DNA of 64,000 nucleotides from Clostridium sp. AT4 (GTDB taxonomy: Bacteria > Bacillota > Clostridia > Lachnospirales > Lachnospiraceae). Where the stretch lies: positions 1,819,960-1,883,959 of the forward strand of contig NZ_LN999828.1 in assembly GCF_001517625.2 (NCBI RefSeq). Direction: 5' to 3'. Both the position numbers and the translations under genes were made by a program. Each line of letters begins with the position of its first letter. Position 1 is the first letter of the stretch. Of this stretch, positions 26,851 to 35,012 are shown piece by piece. Under the pieces are notes generated by a model. That model did no database searches and was not told where the DNA came from. It was given only the letters and a program-made list of their open reading frames with translations.

Positions 26851-26879
26851 ATTATATCATAAACTGTTTTTATTGTGAA
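26851..26879 (-). promoter_or_regulatory. Promoter upstream of the immunity array
   Basis: TTCACA (26879-26874), 17-bp spacer, extended -10 TGATATAAT (TATAAT at 26856-26851). Confidence 0.75.
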
Positions 26880-26896
26880 ACTTTTTCTTGCTTTTT

Positions 26897-26993
26897 CACG
26901 GGTCTTTGACACCTTTTTTCTCTCGAAATGGCTTGTAAACCGCATAAAGGCTTACAGGGTGTTTTTAGAGAGAAGATGTGTTAAAGACCCGTG
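26897..26993. repeat. Imperfect terminal inverted repeat, MITE-like
   Basis: CACGGGTCTTTGACACC at 26897-26913 is the inverse complement of 26977-26993 with two mismatches, and the similarity continues inward to about 27 bases per arm. A second, smaller inverted pair sits inside (TGTAA/TTACA). No T-run follows either arm, so it is not a terminator. Dimensions (97 bp, GC-rich ends, no ORF) fit a MITE. Confidence 0.5.
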
Positions 26994-27000
26994 TATATGA

Positions 27001-28889
27001 TTAGATACTTGGAGTAAAAGTTCCATCGCTATCCCATGTGCCTGGGCGTTTAGTAAATTCTGGATGAGATGAACAATTACGGAACATTTCGGTAAAATCG
27101 GTTACATTAGAGATATTCCAGTCATTAATACCTGATGCGTCTTGAAGAACATAACATTGATAGAACATCTCACTCATATCCGTCACATTTCCAGTATTCC
27201 AACCTGACAGAGCACTAAGGTCAGTCAGGGAAGTGCAATTGGAGAACATTCTAGTCATTTCCATCACATGTCTTGTATTCCAACCTGACAGAGCGTTAAG
27301 ATCGGTTAAGGAGCGACAGTTTAAGAACATCCCACCCATGCCCGTCACATTTCCAGTATCCCAGCCTGACAAAGCACTAAGGTCAGTCAGGGAAGTGCAA
27401 TCGGAGAACATATAAGTCATGCCCATCACGGTTCCGATATTCCAACCTGACAGAGCGTTAAGATCGGTTAAGGAGCAACAGCTTAAGAACATCTCATCCA
27501 TGCCCGTCACATTTCCAGTATCCCAGCTTGACAGAGAACTAAGATCAATCAGGGAAGTGCAGTAACTGAACATACCGCCCATATCCGTCACGCTTCCGGT
27601 ATCCCAGCCCGACAGAGCGCTAAGATCGGCCAGGAAGGTACATTGTCTAAACATATCACCCATATTCGTCACATTTCCGGTATTCCAACTTGACAGAGCG
27701 TTAAGATCAGCCAGGAAGGTACATTGTCTAAACATATCACCCATATCCGTCACATTTCCGGTATTCCAACCTGACAGGGTGCTAAGATCGGCCAGGGATA
27801 CACAGTTACCGAACATAGCATGTTTGTCACGTTTCCGGTATCCCAACCTGACAAAGCGTTGATATCAGTTAAGGAATCACAATCGCTAAACATATCGTTA
27901 GATTCCTTGTTCAAACGGATTTTCTCGGCATCTGTCGCGATGTAAATCGTACCCGTAGCTGCATCAAAATACATAACGGCTTCCTTTTCACTTCCAGAGT
28001 CCGAAATGATCTGCGTCTCTGCATCTTCTGGAACTGAATCTGCGTTTTTGATGCTCTGGATTTTGTCTAAATTTCCGGAAAGAGTTTTCATAGCCTCATT
28101 AAAAGACGGACCCTCGATCAGAGTCGCTGTTCCCTGTTTGATTTCCGGTTTATCCTCAGAACCGCCACCCTGCTCCTTTTCCGGATTCTGGTTAAAGTAG
28201 ATATCGTATATCTTGCTGAGATTCTCTTCCGACAGAGCATCCGTCAGATCCGTATTGCCTTCCAATACCTCGGAAGCCTGGATCGCATAAGTGTTTACCA
28301 CAACATTCTGTGCCTCTCCTGCAGTTACCTCGCCTTCGATCACATTTTTAAGCTGGATCTTGTCAAACAGACTGTCCGTTGCCGCATCTTTAGCAACTGC
28401 GGTTTTGTAGGCAAATACATAGGTGTTGGTGTCGCCGGCTGTCAGGTCCTTCTCGCCTTTGGAAGTTAACTCCATCCATTGATCGGAAAAATGATTTGCG
28501 TAAGTCCCCTGGGTATCGGAAGCATCCTTAAGCCAAAATAATTCGGTCTTTTCCTTAGCACCCTTGGTACCATCTGCTTTTACCAAAGTTACATCTTTGA
28601 CCGGAACTTCCACGCTCATAAACACAATCGCGTCATTTACCCCGACATTCGTTACCTTCGGATCTTTCTGGACTTCCTGATTGGGAACCAGATCCTTTAC
28701 ATCCGGACTGTCGTTTCCCGGATAACTGGGTTCGGTTAGATCCACATCGATTTTTCCCACTGTAAAGGTGTTGGTTACACTCTCGTTGTCGGTCATGTAA
28801 GCAATCGTGCCTCCGATCCCCAATGCTCCAACCAGAACACATGCGGCTGTCGTTCCGGTCAGCCATCTCCACTTTTTGCTTCTTTTCAT
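27001..28889 (-). pseudogene. SipW-type surface protein with BspA repeats, frameshifted
   Basis: The 5' part (28889-27750) has a SipW/TasA-type signal peptide: basic MKRSKKWRWLTG, hydrophobic core, IGGTIAYMTDNESVTNTF. A beta-rich region (about 60-240) resembles CalY/TasA-like camelysin domains. From about 335 it enters 27-residue BspA/LRR-type repeats (MF-x-x-C-x-x-L-x-D-L-x-x-LSGW(D/N)TGNVT-x-M). At 27817-27818 the reading frame breaks: ATG CT ATG TTC replaces the usual ATG-six bases-ATG TTT, a net loss of four bases. In the shifted frame nine more repeats and a natural C-terminus continue to 27001. Roughly ten full repeats in total. Repaired, it would be a secreted adhesin-like protein. Confidence 0.8.
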
Positions 28890-29024
28890 TTTGACATCCT
28901 CCTGTCATATTTTTTTGCATCTCAATTATGGAACGGATTTCCCATGTTTTAGTATTTTTATAACGCAGGGGATTCGTGCTTTAAGAAACCAGGCAACCAA
29001 TAGGTACATTACCCAAAAAGCATA

Positions 29025-29064
29025 CAAAAAAAAGAAGGACTGCATTTTTTCGCACATCCTTCTT
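29025..29064 (-). terminator. Terminator of kptA
   Basis: AAGAAGGA...TCCTTCTT stem with a loop of about 16 bases on the minus strand, followed by eight T residues; about 30 bp past the kptA stop. Confidence 0.9.
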
Positions 29065-29093
29065 GTACTTTTCCTTTTCTTTCGATTTTCTCA

Positions 29094-29630
29094 CTACATC
29101 TTTTCCAGGTATTCCGGTGGCACACGCTTCGTCAACCACACATCATTTGCTGATCTCCAGAATTTGTGTCCGTCTCTTGCCATCGCTCCGGCTGCCACCT
29201 GATACACAATCGGCTCCCCATGACGCTTTCCGACTTTTATAGCCGTCTCTTGATCTCCGGACAGATGGACATACAGCCGACTCTTAGGAATCAACCCTGT
29301 CTGATCAATGGACTCCACATATTTGCGCCCAGTACCATGAAACAGGTACTCTGGCGGCTCCTTTTCTTCCAGTTCCACATCTACCTGGATTGAATGTCCC
29401 TGATTTGCCCTGATACGGGCATGATCCTCGTTAAATGTGTATCGCTGCTTCTCGTCCGTGCGGACGATTTCTTCCAGCATTTCCGTGTCGATCGGCCTGG
29501 TTCGCCTGATGCCGGCAAGCAGCTCATCTACATTGGCCCAGCCATGGTCGTCCAGGCTGATCCCGATTACTTCCGGCTTATGCCGTAAAATCAAGCTGAT
29601 GAATTTACTTAAATCCCTGTAATTTGCCAA
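29094..29630 (-). CDS. kptA: RNA 2'-phosphotransferase (Tpt1/KptA)
   Basis: NAD-dependent removal of an internal 2'-phosphate from RNA, releasing ADP-ribose 1'',2''-cyclic phosphate. Family marks: LSKFISLILRHKPEVIGI at 7-24, DDHGWANVDELL, YLFHGTGRKYVESI, and YVHLSGDQETAIKVG. 178 residues, usual length. The start is TTG 29630 with AGAGGTG eight bases before; no ATG fits. The gene lies 20 bp behind a terminator-like hairpin ending a structured leader (29652-29820). Substrates in bacteria are unknown because tRNA splicing by this route is absent; a macrodomain protein of the sort that acts on ADP-ribose derivatives occurs elsewhere in this window. Confidence 0.95.
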   Translation of the reverse strand: MANYRDLSKFISLILRHKPEVIGISLDDHGWANVDELLAGIRRTRPIDTEMLEEIVRTDEKQRYTFNEDHARIRANQGHSIQVDVELEEKEPPEYLFHGTGRKYVESIDQTGLIPKSRLYVHLSGDQETAIKVGKRHGEPIVYQVAAGAMARDGHKFWRSANDVWLTKRVPPEYLEKM

Positions 29631-29651
29631 TAGGTATCACCTCTTTCTGTA

Positions 29652-29820
29652 TGAAGAAAGGCCCTGCAGTTGCAGAGCCTCGCAGCATTTTCTTTTCGGA
29701 AGCTTCCTCCTAGCCAGTGTGTGGTAAATACAGAACCCTTATAAAGCTCCGTAAGGCACTGCTTTCTGGCACAACACCTTACTTCAACGCTTAACAGGCA
29801 CACGCTGTTGCCTGTTTTAC
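29652..29820 (-). ncRNA. Structured RNA / kptA leader of unknown family
   Basis: Bounded by a consensus promoter (29827-29855) and a hairpin with 10-bp arms (AGGCTCTGCA/TGCAGGGCCT at 29680-29659) followed by a T-rich tail. Within it I find CAGGCA...TGCCTG near the 5' end, a ten-pair stem (AAGGTGTTGT with GCAGTGCCTT), and CGGAGCTT pairing with AAGCTTCCG. GCCAG in the loop of the second stem can pair with CTGGC inside the third, a pseudoknot. No T-box, tRNA or purine motif seen. Either an independent RNA of about 170 nt (6S RNA-like size) or a cis-regulator of kptA, 20 bp downstream. Confidence 0.55.
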
Positions 29821-29826
29821 ACTTTA

Positions 29827-29855
29827 AGTATACGCAAAACCCTTAAAAATGTCAA
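29827..29855 (-). promoter_or_regulatory. Consensus promoter of the minus-strand RNA/kptA
   Basis: TTGACA (29855-29850), 17-bp spacer, TATACT (29832-29827). Confidence 0.85.
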
Positions 29856-29864
29856 ATTTCCACC

Positions 29865-29893
29865 TTGTGTTTTTCGAAAATTACGAATATAAT
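29865..29893 (+). promoter_or_regulatory. Divergent plus-strand promoter
   Basis: TTGTGT (29865-29870), 17-bp spacer, TATAAT (29888-29893). Its -35 lies 9 bp from the -35 of the minus-strand promoter, so the two are back to back. Confidence 0.7.
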
Positions 29894-29899
29894 GGATAT

Positions 29900-30153
29900 G
29901 TACCACAACTGTACCGTGTAGCGGCACGTAAAAGCTGGGCTCCAGTTGGGGAGGGTAAGTACCAACACTTTCAGATACTCGGAAGGGTATCGCGCCCCCG
30001 CCAGGGAGATACGGTGAGTCCGCGCCGGGGACTTAAATTTCCGGCGGCTATACAGATGTTCGGAAGGATGTCGCGGCTGACAGCCAGCATAAAACCGCTT
30101 TTAGAAAAAGAAGCGCTGGATGACAAGAGTTGTCCAGCGTGGTTTTTTTTCGC
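29900..30153 (+). ncRNA. Structured plus-strand RNA, family not recognised
   Basis: About 250 nt from the promoter to a strong terminator (CGCTGGA...TCCAGCG stem near 30115-30140, then eight T). It is GC-rich compared with its flanks. Local hairpins include CGTG/CACG, CTGG/CCAG, CGCCGG/CCGGCG, and two related hairpin-loops GATACTCGGAAGGGTATCGCG-type and GATGTTCGGAAGGATGTCGCG-type. No ORF with a ribosome-binding site. Size and density of stems suggest a conserved structured RNA; raiA-motif RNA is one family to test. Not a known SRP, tmRNA or RNase P sequence by eye. Confidence 0.55.
30115..30150 (+). terminator. Terminator of the first plus-strand RNA
   Basis: CGCTGGATGACA and TTGTCCAGCG arms, followed by TGG and eight consecutive T. 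Confidence 0.85.
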
Positions 30154-30171
30154 CTGTAAATCATTATCGCC

Positions 30172-30200
30172 TTGCATTTTTTTTAAAAATTTCCTATAAT
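30172..30200 (+). promoter_or_regulatory. Promoter of the second plus-strand RNA
   Basis: TTGCAT (30172-30177), 17-bp spacer, TATAAT (30195-30200). Confidence 0.65.
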
Positions 30201-30206
30201 AGAAAT

Positions 30207-30410
30207 AAGGAAGTGGACATCATTCCGCTCGTGTGGCTGACACGTAAAATCCGAAAGTTGGTGTCGGACGCTGGGCCGGACGGTTGGCGGGCAACGGAAA
30301 AACCCGAAAGCGATGCACGACTTTGGGCGTGACGGTTGGCGGACAACGGAAAAATCAGTCATTAAGGGAGGCGAGCAGCATCAAGGTGTTGCAGTCTCCT
30401 TTTAAATTTA
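30207..30410 (+). ncRNA. Second structured plus-strand RNA with tandem motif
   Basis: Follows the promoter at 30172-30200. It starts with CGTGT/ACACG hairpin, then carries two 24-nt copies of GACGGTTGGCGG(G/A)CAACGG plus AAAAA (30279-30302 and 30331-30354, one difference, 52 nt apart), each folding as GTTG/CAAC. It ends in a terminator: GGAG and GCAGCA arms pairing with TGTTGC and CTCC, then TTTT. No coding frame. Tandem hairpins of this kind suggest a duplicated binding module. Confidence 0.5.
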
Positions 30411-30419
30411 AAGGAATAT

Positions 30420-30567
30420 AGTAACAATGCTTCTGACCGAAATCAGAAGCATTGTCGCTCTTTGTAATGGCTGCTCGCTTTTCGGCATGGCGCCTATTCG
30501 GGAGAGTGAGCCGAACTCTCGGTGGGAGCTCCAGCCGTGAGCCGAACGACCACGACCTTCTTCGCTC
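30420..30567 (-). ncRNA. Possible minus-strand RNA converging on the above
   Basis: A TATACT -10 box at 30579-30574 (weak -35) would start a GC-rich transcript of about 150 nt ending at a 12-bp hairpin (30425-30454, CAATGCTTCTGA arms) shared by both strands. A 72-codon open frame (ATG 30573) runs through it without a ribosome-binding site, so I favour RNA over protein. Tentative. Confidence 0.35.
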
Positions 30568-30640
30568 AAACATAGTATAGCAGAAATTGGGACAAAAAGC
30601 TATTTTTACCCAAAATCATTTGTTTTAAAAAGACTTTTTT

Positions 30641-31852
30641 CTATTCATAGCCCTTCTCAAGATTTTCCGCCCTGTATTCCTTTCCCTGTATGGTAACAGA
30701 AAGATTCTCCGCACATTCCCAAAAAGCATACTCACCGATTCTGACCTCGTCTCCGCCTATCACTGCGCTCTCCAATTTCTCGCAGTATTGAAATGCCCTG
30801 TCGTCAATCTCCACGGCGCTCTCGTCCCTTCCCTCACAGATCTTTACATCCACCAGATCCTCACAACTCAAAAATGTATTCTCTCCCAGAATAATGGAAT
30901 CCCCGTCCAAAACAACTATGACCAGGTCCTCGCAACTGGAAAAGGTACTTTCTCCTGTCTCCAGGGTACTGTCCTTTACCGACAAACTGGACAGTGAGGC
31001 GTACTGGAATGCCCGATCGTCCAGTTTCACGGAGCAGCCCGTCATCTGAACGACTGCTTCGTCCCCGCTTCCCATGAAAGTATGCTCTCCTGCCACGATG
31101 CTGCTGTCCGAAAAATCCATATTTAACAAGTCTTCACAGGAAGAAAAAACACTCTCTCCCATCTCCAGTTCCGATCCCGCCACGGAAAGCTTCGTGAGAT
31201 CCGCATACTGAAATGCACGGTCATCCAACAGACCGGAGCAGCGTAAAAACGAAACTTCCATGTCCTTTCCGGCACTTAGGAACGAATGCTCATCTATCTG
31301 GATCAAGCAGTCCTCAAACGATACAGCAACCAGATCCTCACAGGAAGAAAATACGCTTTCTCCCACAACTGGCGCCCCTCCAATAAATCTTACTTCTGTC
31401 ATCTCCCCGTACTGAAACGCACGCTTGTCAATCTTTCCCTCAAAGTTCAGAAAAGTCACGCTGTTCACATCTTCCAGGCTCATAAAAACATTTTCCTCAA
31501 CGAGAGCCACCCTCTCCCCATCCGGACTGTAAGCAGGAATAACCAGTTCCGTGTCCGTACAAATCCCGATTCCGGTAAGCACGCAGGTTCCGTCCTCTTT
31601 ACGCTCAAACATTAACCCTTCTGACGGCTTCAGATCGGTCTGCACCTGTGGGACCACTTCCTCCTTCCCGCTTTCTCCCGTTTCCTTTTCTTCCGGCTTC
31701 AAGACTTCTGAAATCTCTGTAGCTTCTGCTGTCGTTTCCACTGCCTGCATGCCGCTTTCGCCGGTTTTCTCCACATCCCCTGTATTTCCGCATCCGGAAA
31801 GAACAACCGATACAGCCAAAGCAGAACACAATACCATTTTTATCTTTCTCAT
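30641..31852 (-). CDS. BspA-like leucine-rich surface lipoprotein
   Basis: Lipoprotein signal peptide at the N-terminus: basic MRKIK, hydrophobic core, lipobox VLSG-Cys at about 18-22. A Thr/Glu-rich linker (25-75) precedes seven or so LRR_5/BspA-type repeats of the form DDRAFQYA-x-L, GES(V/T)FSSCEDL. 403 residues from ATG 31852, nine bases after AGGAGG; the upstream TTG 31858 is too close. Probably anchored on the outer face of the membrane. Last gene of the HTH-NERD operon. Confidence 0.85.
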   Translation of the reverse strand: MRKIKMVLCSALAVSVVLSGCGNTGDVEKTGESGMQAVETTAEATEISEVLKPEEKETGESGKEEVVPQVQTDLKPSEGLMFERKEDGTCVLTGIGICTDTELVIPAYSPDGERVALVEENVFMSLEDVNSVTFLNFEGKIDKRAFQYGEMTEVRFIGGAPVVGESVFSSCEDLVAVSFEDCLIQIDEHSFLSAGKDMEVSFLRCSGLLDDRAFQYADLTKLSVAGSELEMGESVFSSCEDLLNMDFSDSSIVAGEHTFMGSGDEAVVQMTGCSVKLDDRAFQYASLSSLSVKDSTLETGESTFSSCEDLVIVVLDGDSIILGENTFLSCEDLVDVKICEGRDESAVEIDDRAFQYCEKLESAVIGGDEVRIGEYAFWECAENLSVTIQGKEYRAENLEKGYE

Positions 31853-31866
31853 TTCCAATCTTCCTC

Positions 31867-32100
31867 CTATTCTTCTATTTCAACCGCTATGTACTCAAAA
31901 TTCTCCCCATCGCCGTAATCTTCCTCATAATCGAACGGATTGCTCAGTTTAAGTATCTCTGCTCCCTGGGCCGCACAGCCGTTTAAATAGGAAGCATGAT
32001 CCTGAGCATCTTCCTCACGGTCGAAAACCTGGTCATCTACCAGATCCTCGACTACCTCCTCCGTGTATTTATTTACCATCTGAACCTTGTATTTTTCCAT
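31867..32100 (-). CDS. Small acidic hypothetical protein (77 aa)
   Basis: Starts MEKYKVQMVNKYTEEVVEDL at ATG 32100, eight bases after GGAGGA; an ATG at 32118 overlaps that site. The composition (Glu/Asp-rich, no hydrophobic helix) suggests a soluble partner protein. It sits between the NERD-operon membrane peptide and the lipoprotein gene. Family not recognised. Confidence 0.7.
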   Translation of the reverse strand: MEKYKVQMVNKYTEEVVEDLVDDQVFDREEDAQDHASYLNGCAAQGAEILKLSNPFDYEEDYGDGENFEYIAVEIEE

Positions 32101-32123
32101 CGCAATTTTCCTCCTCATTCACT

Positions 32124-32297
32124 TTACATGATTTTTTCGTTTCTCCGTTCCACGACACAGGGCATGGTCTGTCTTTTCAGGGCAATCCCCATCGCTGCCA
32201 GCAGAATGTCATCCAGCAAATCTCTTTTTCCGTCTTCCGCCAGAAAAACATAGGCCAAAACCGTTGTCATGCACAGTACTTTTACCAGTTCACTCAT
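32124..32297 (-). CDS. Small hydrophobic peptide (57 aa)
   Basis: ATG 32297 overlaps the NERD gene stop (ATGA) and has GGAGGA in front. It starts MSELVKVLCMTTVLAYVFLA, a plausible single membrane segment, followed by a basic tail. Function unknown; likely membrane partner of the NERD protein. Confidence 0.65.
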   Translation of the reverse strand: MSELVKVLCMTTVLAYVFLAEDGKRDLLDDILLAAMGIALKRQTMPCVVERRNEKIM

Positions 32298-33334
32298 CTC
32301 TTTAATCCTCCATTTCTGTTTTTTGAAAAATACCAGGCTGCCGCTGCGGCCAGTGCAGTAACAACCACGGTTACTGTTGGCCATATCGGACTCTGGGAAT
32401 CCGTATTTTCTTCTGTTTCCTCCTCCGTCTTTTCAACAAATCTGATTTCCGCACATTCCTGTATCTGCTCTTCCGACTCCAATGCAGCCATGGTTTCCGC
32501 AAAATCCCGTTTAAACTGATTCATATCGATTGCTTCTATCGGATACGCTTCCATTTTTTCAGCTCCGTCAATTATGTCCGCCATTTCTTCCAGTTCGCCC
32601 TCTGTAAACACCTCCTGTCCTTCATAACCGTCTATGATATAGGATAACTGGCTGAGAAAACAGGTCTTTGCTCCTTTGTAGCAGTTCCTTACGGAAATTC
32701 GATTGTCCGTGAAGACGACAATCCTGATTACTTCCATGTCATCTGTCTCAATTCCCGCAGCATGCAGCACTTCCAGGAACACCTGCTCCTTCCGATCCAG
32801 CTTTTCTGCGATATTGGAATCTCTGTTCAGATACTCCCCTGTCCTGTAATAATCTCCCGATTCATCAATGAAAATATCCCGTCTGGTGTTCTTTACTTCC
32901 ACGATGAAGGCTGCCTTCGGTGTCAGAATTAGTGCGTCGATTTCCGTACGGATTCCGCTCGACTCCAGCTCCAAGTTATGTAAAGTGCAATGCGGACTCT
33001 TTATGTACTTCAACGCATGGAAGGCCTTCCTCTCCCCTCTGTTTCCGGAAACTTCCGCCTTGATCAGGTTGCTCACAGTCCTGCATCCGACTTTGAACCT
33101 GGCCAGTTCCGCATCCACCACATGCCCACGCTCTTCGTTGAGTCGTTCCAGATGGTACCTTACATCCCATAATTTAAGGTTTCCCTGCCTGGCATGCTCC
33201 TCTCTGTAGGTCAGACCGCCCATCTCTTCCTGCAACAGGAAACATTCCTGTAGGAGCTCATCCTTCCGGTATTTCTGCTTTACAAAACTTTTCATGCTTC
33301 TCAAAATTTCTTCGATTCTTTCTTCCCTGTTCAT
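32294..33334 (-). CDS. NERD-domain protein with C-terminal membrane anchor
   Basis: 346 residues. The middle (about 95-190) is a nuclease-related NERD domain: GERKAFHALKYI, EIDALILTPKAAFIVEVKNTR (acidic residue ... E-x-K catalytic pattern intact). A C-terminal hydrophobic stretch (VTVVVTALAAAAAWYF) then NRNGGLKR forms a membrane anchor with a basic end. ATG 33334 follows AGGAGG; the open frame to 33373 has no site. NERD proteins occur in nucleic-acid processing and defence loci; membrane anchoring is notable. Confidence 0.85.
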   Translation of the reverse strand: MNREERIEEILRSMKSFVKQKYRKDELLQECFLLQEEMGGLTYREEHARQGNLKLWDVRYHLERLNEERGHVVDAELARFKVGCRTVSNLIKAEVSGNRGERKAFHALKYIKSPHCTLHNLELESSGIRTEIDALILTPKAAFIVEVKNTRRDIFIDESGDYYRTGEYLNRDSNIAEKLDRKEQVFLEVLHAAGIETDDMEVIRIVVFTDNRISVRNCYKGAKTCFLSQLSYIIDGYEGQEVFTEGELEEMADIIDGAEKMEAYPIEAIDMNQFKRDFAETMAALESEEQIQECAEIRFVEKTEEETEENTDSQSPIWPTVTVVVTALAAAAAWYFSKNRNGGLKR

Positions 33335-33410
33335 CGTTTTCCTCCTAAAAAATAAGCCGGGGCTGACAGGCAATTCGATTGCACTATCAACTCCGGCTTC
33401 TTCTTGTTTA

Positions 33411-33632
33411 TCAACAGACCAGCTCGTCCAAGTTTACACTGTTTCGATATATAATTTTTTTTCCTTTGCTTATCAGAAATCTGTTTACCTGAGCAATAAA
33501 CTCCTCCAAAGGCAAGCTGTCTACCCGTTTCCCGTTCTTAATTTCCAGGTTTGCCGTGTCTTCCTTATCCGATTTCAGCTTGCAAAGTAACAGATTCTGC
33601 TCACTTGTACGGATCTCCTGTGTTTCTTTCAT
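33411..33632 (-). CDS. Small hypothetical protein (73 aa)
   Basis: Begins MKETQEIRTSEQNLLLCKLK, with NGKRVDSLPLEEFIAQVNRF in the middle and an AGGAGG-type site upstream. Soluble. Family not recognised. It lies in the middle of the HTH-NERD operon, between the membrane protein gene and the NERD gene. Confidence 0.7.
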   Translation of the reverse strand: MKETQEIRTSEQNLLLCKLKSDKEDTANLEIKNGKRVDSLPLEEFIAQVNRFLISKGKKIIYRNSVNLDELVC

Positions 33633-33644
33633 CCGTTTTTCCTC

Positions 33645-34049
33645 CTATGCCGCACTTTTTCCTCTTGCATAAGAAGAAACCAGTGTTTCATTCTCCCCTA
33701 GTGGAATGTTCAACTGTTCCGCAAGGTCTTTCTTTTTCTGGGATGCCATCTGACCATCCGGCAATCTTCTTCGGTACATATCCACGGTATGCTCCACCGG
33801 TGATTTTCTCGTTACGGCCTCTGCCGAACCGTGATCTTCCAGTATCTCCGGAAGCTTTTCGGTAGGTTTTTCCGGTATTGAAAGCTCAGGCTCCGTCTCT
33901 TCATGTAGCAATACACAGCCTACCAATACACCAATAGCTACTGCTCCGACTGCAATTTCCTTCCAGTGTTCCCTGAGCGTATCCCCGGTTCTCTGAAACC
34001 AGGATTTCTTTTCTTCTGTTTTGGAATTTTCCTTGTTATATTCTTCCAC
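33645..34049 (-). CDS. Single-pass membrane protein (134 aa)
   Basis: Charged N-terminus, one transmembrane helix (about 28-47; EIAVGAVAIGVLVGCVLL), then an acidic Pro-rich and finally basic extracytoplasmic or cytoplasmic tail (KKKDLAEQLNIPLGEN). The topology resembles a small signalling or anchor protein. Second gene of its operon, 36 bp after the HTH gene. Confidence 0.7.
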   Translation of the reverse strand: MEEYNKENSKTEEKKSWFQRTGDTLREHWKEIAVGAVAIGVLVGCVLLHEETEPELSIPEKPTEKLPEILEDHGSAEAVTRKSPVEHTVDMYRRRLPDGQMASQKKKDLAEQLNIPLGENETLVSSYARGKSAA

Positions 34050-34085
34050 TATACCGTCCCCTTTCCTCTGAATGTCGCTTTTCCA

Positions 34086-34985
34086 TTAAACAACCGTCAA
34101 ATTTGATTCCGGATTTTCCGTGTCGTAGTATGCAATATATTCTTCCTTCACAACACGAACCTGCTTCTCGTCCACAAGAATAACGGAGACATTGCCTCTG
34201 TAGCAGTTACTTCCCTTAAATCCGGCAAAAACTTTGTACAATTCCTCGTCATTTACGACAATGGAAATCTTCCTTTTTTTGTTTTCCGGCAGGAAGAAAA
34301 ATCTTATGAATGTATTCGGAGCCGTTTTCTTGATGAATCCATTAAATTCCTTGTCCTCGTCAGACATGCAGACGATGGAAAACACCCATTCTTCTATTCC
34401 CTCCTCTTCCACAAAAATCACGGAATCCTCTTCGTTGAGACGGTAATCCAGACTTTCCTTATTACCGGGGCGGAAACGAATGCCTTTTTGTGCCAGCTGG
34501 CTGTAAACAACGCCAGAGGCAATTGCTGAAAACTGCTGATTTTTCTTCTGTAATGCATGAATGCGTTCCGTTGAAATACTGTTTGATACTTCGTGTTTAC
34601 TCGTCTCTTCCTTCTCCGATTGTTCGTTTTTGGAGTTTTCATTTTCTCTTTCCAAAATATCAAACAATTTTATAGTGCCCGGAATAAGTAGACCTGGAAG
34701 TCCTGTTGCAATTGTTGTTAGCATTGTCATCGCAGTCATAGCTGCTACTTTTCCAGTTACATTTCCATTCTTTCCTCTGGCTGCAACCAACATTTCAATA
34801 GTTACTCCACTATTAGGATCCGCATGGTTTGCTAATTTCTGTAAAACATCTATTCCGGGACGATGGATTCCTTTAAGCGTGCGATACAATGTTGAAGAAT
34901 CCACGCCTGCTTCTTCTGCATACTTTTTTGCCGTTCTTTTTCCTTGGGCTTTTTTTACTAAATCACTTAATTCTTGATATTGCAT
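34086..34985 (-). CDS. HTH regulator with hydrophobic middle and sensor-like C-term
   Basis: 299 residues from ATG 34985 (GGAGGTG seven bases upstream; the GTG start at 34994 lies within that site). Residues 10-60 form a helix-turn-helix (TAKKYAEEAGVDSSTLYRTLKG, then LQKLANHADP). A hydrophobic section follows (VAAMTAMTMLTTIATGLPGLLIPG), then a coiled Glu/Lys region and a beta-rich C-terminus (SVIFVEEEGIEEWVFSIVCM, IRFFFLPENKKRKISIVVND). It may sense something at the membrane or bind a partner. First gene of the NERD operon; operator-like repeats lie in front. Confidence 0.75.
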   Translation of the reverse strand: MQYQELSDLVKKAQGKRTAKKYAEEAGVDSSTLYRTLKGIHRPGIDVLQKLANHADPNSGVTIEMLVAARGKNGNVTGKVAAMTAMTMLTTIATGLPGLLIPGTIKLFDILERENENSKNEQSEKEETSKHEVSNSISTERIHALQKKNQQFSAIASGVVYSQLAQKGIRFRPGNKESLDYRLNEEDSVIFVEEEGIEEWVFSIVCMSDEDKEFNGFIKKTAPNTFIRFFFLPENKKRKISIVVNDEELYKVFAGFKGSNCYRGNVSVILVDEKQVRVVKEEYIAYYDTENPESNLTVV

Positions 34986-35012
34986 TTGTTTCACCTCCTC
35001 ATCTATAAGTCC

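Noticed and set aside
26897-26993. Rho-independent terminator after the BspA-like gene
   Set aside because: Stem is long but no T-run follows on either strand.
29609-29803. 64-codon minus-strand ORF
   Set aside because: Runs through the hairpins of the kptA leader, without a ribosome-binding site.
29652-29820. T-box leader or tRNA
   Set aside because: No AGGGTGG-type T-box core and no cloverleaf or GGTTCGA loop.
30355-30573. 72-codon minus-strand ORF
   Set aside because: Antisense to structured RNA with an ATG inside the promoter region and no ribosome-binding site.
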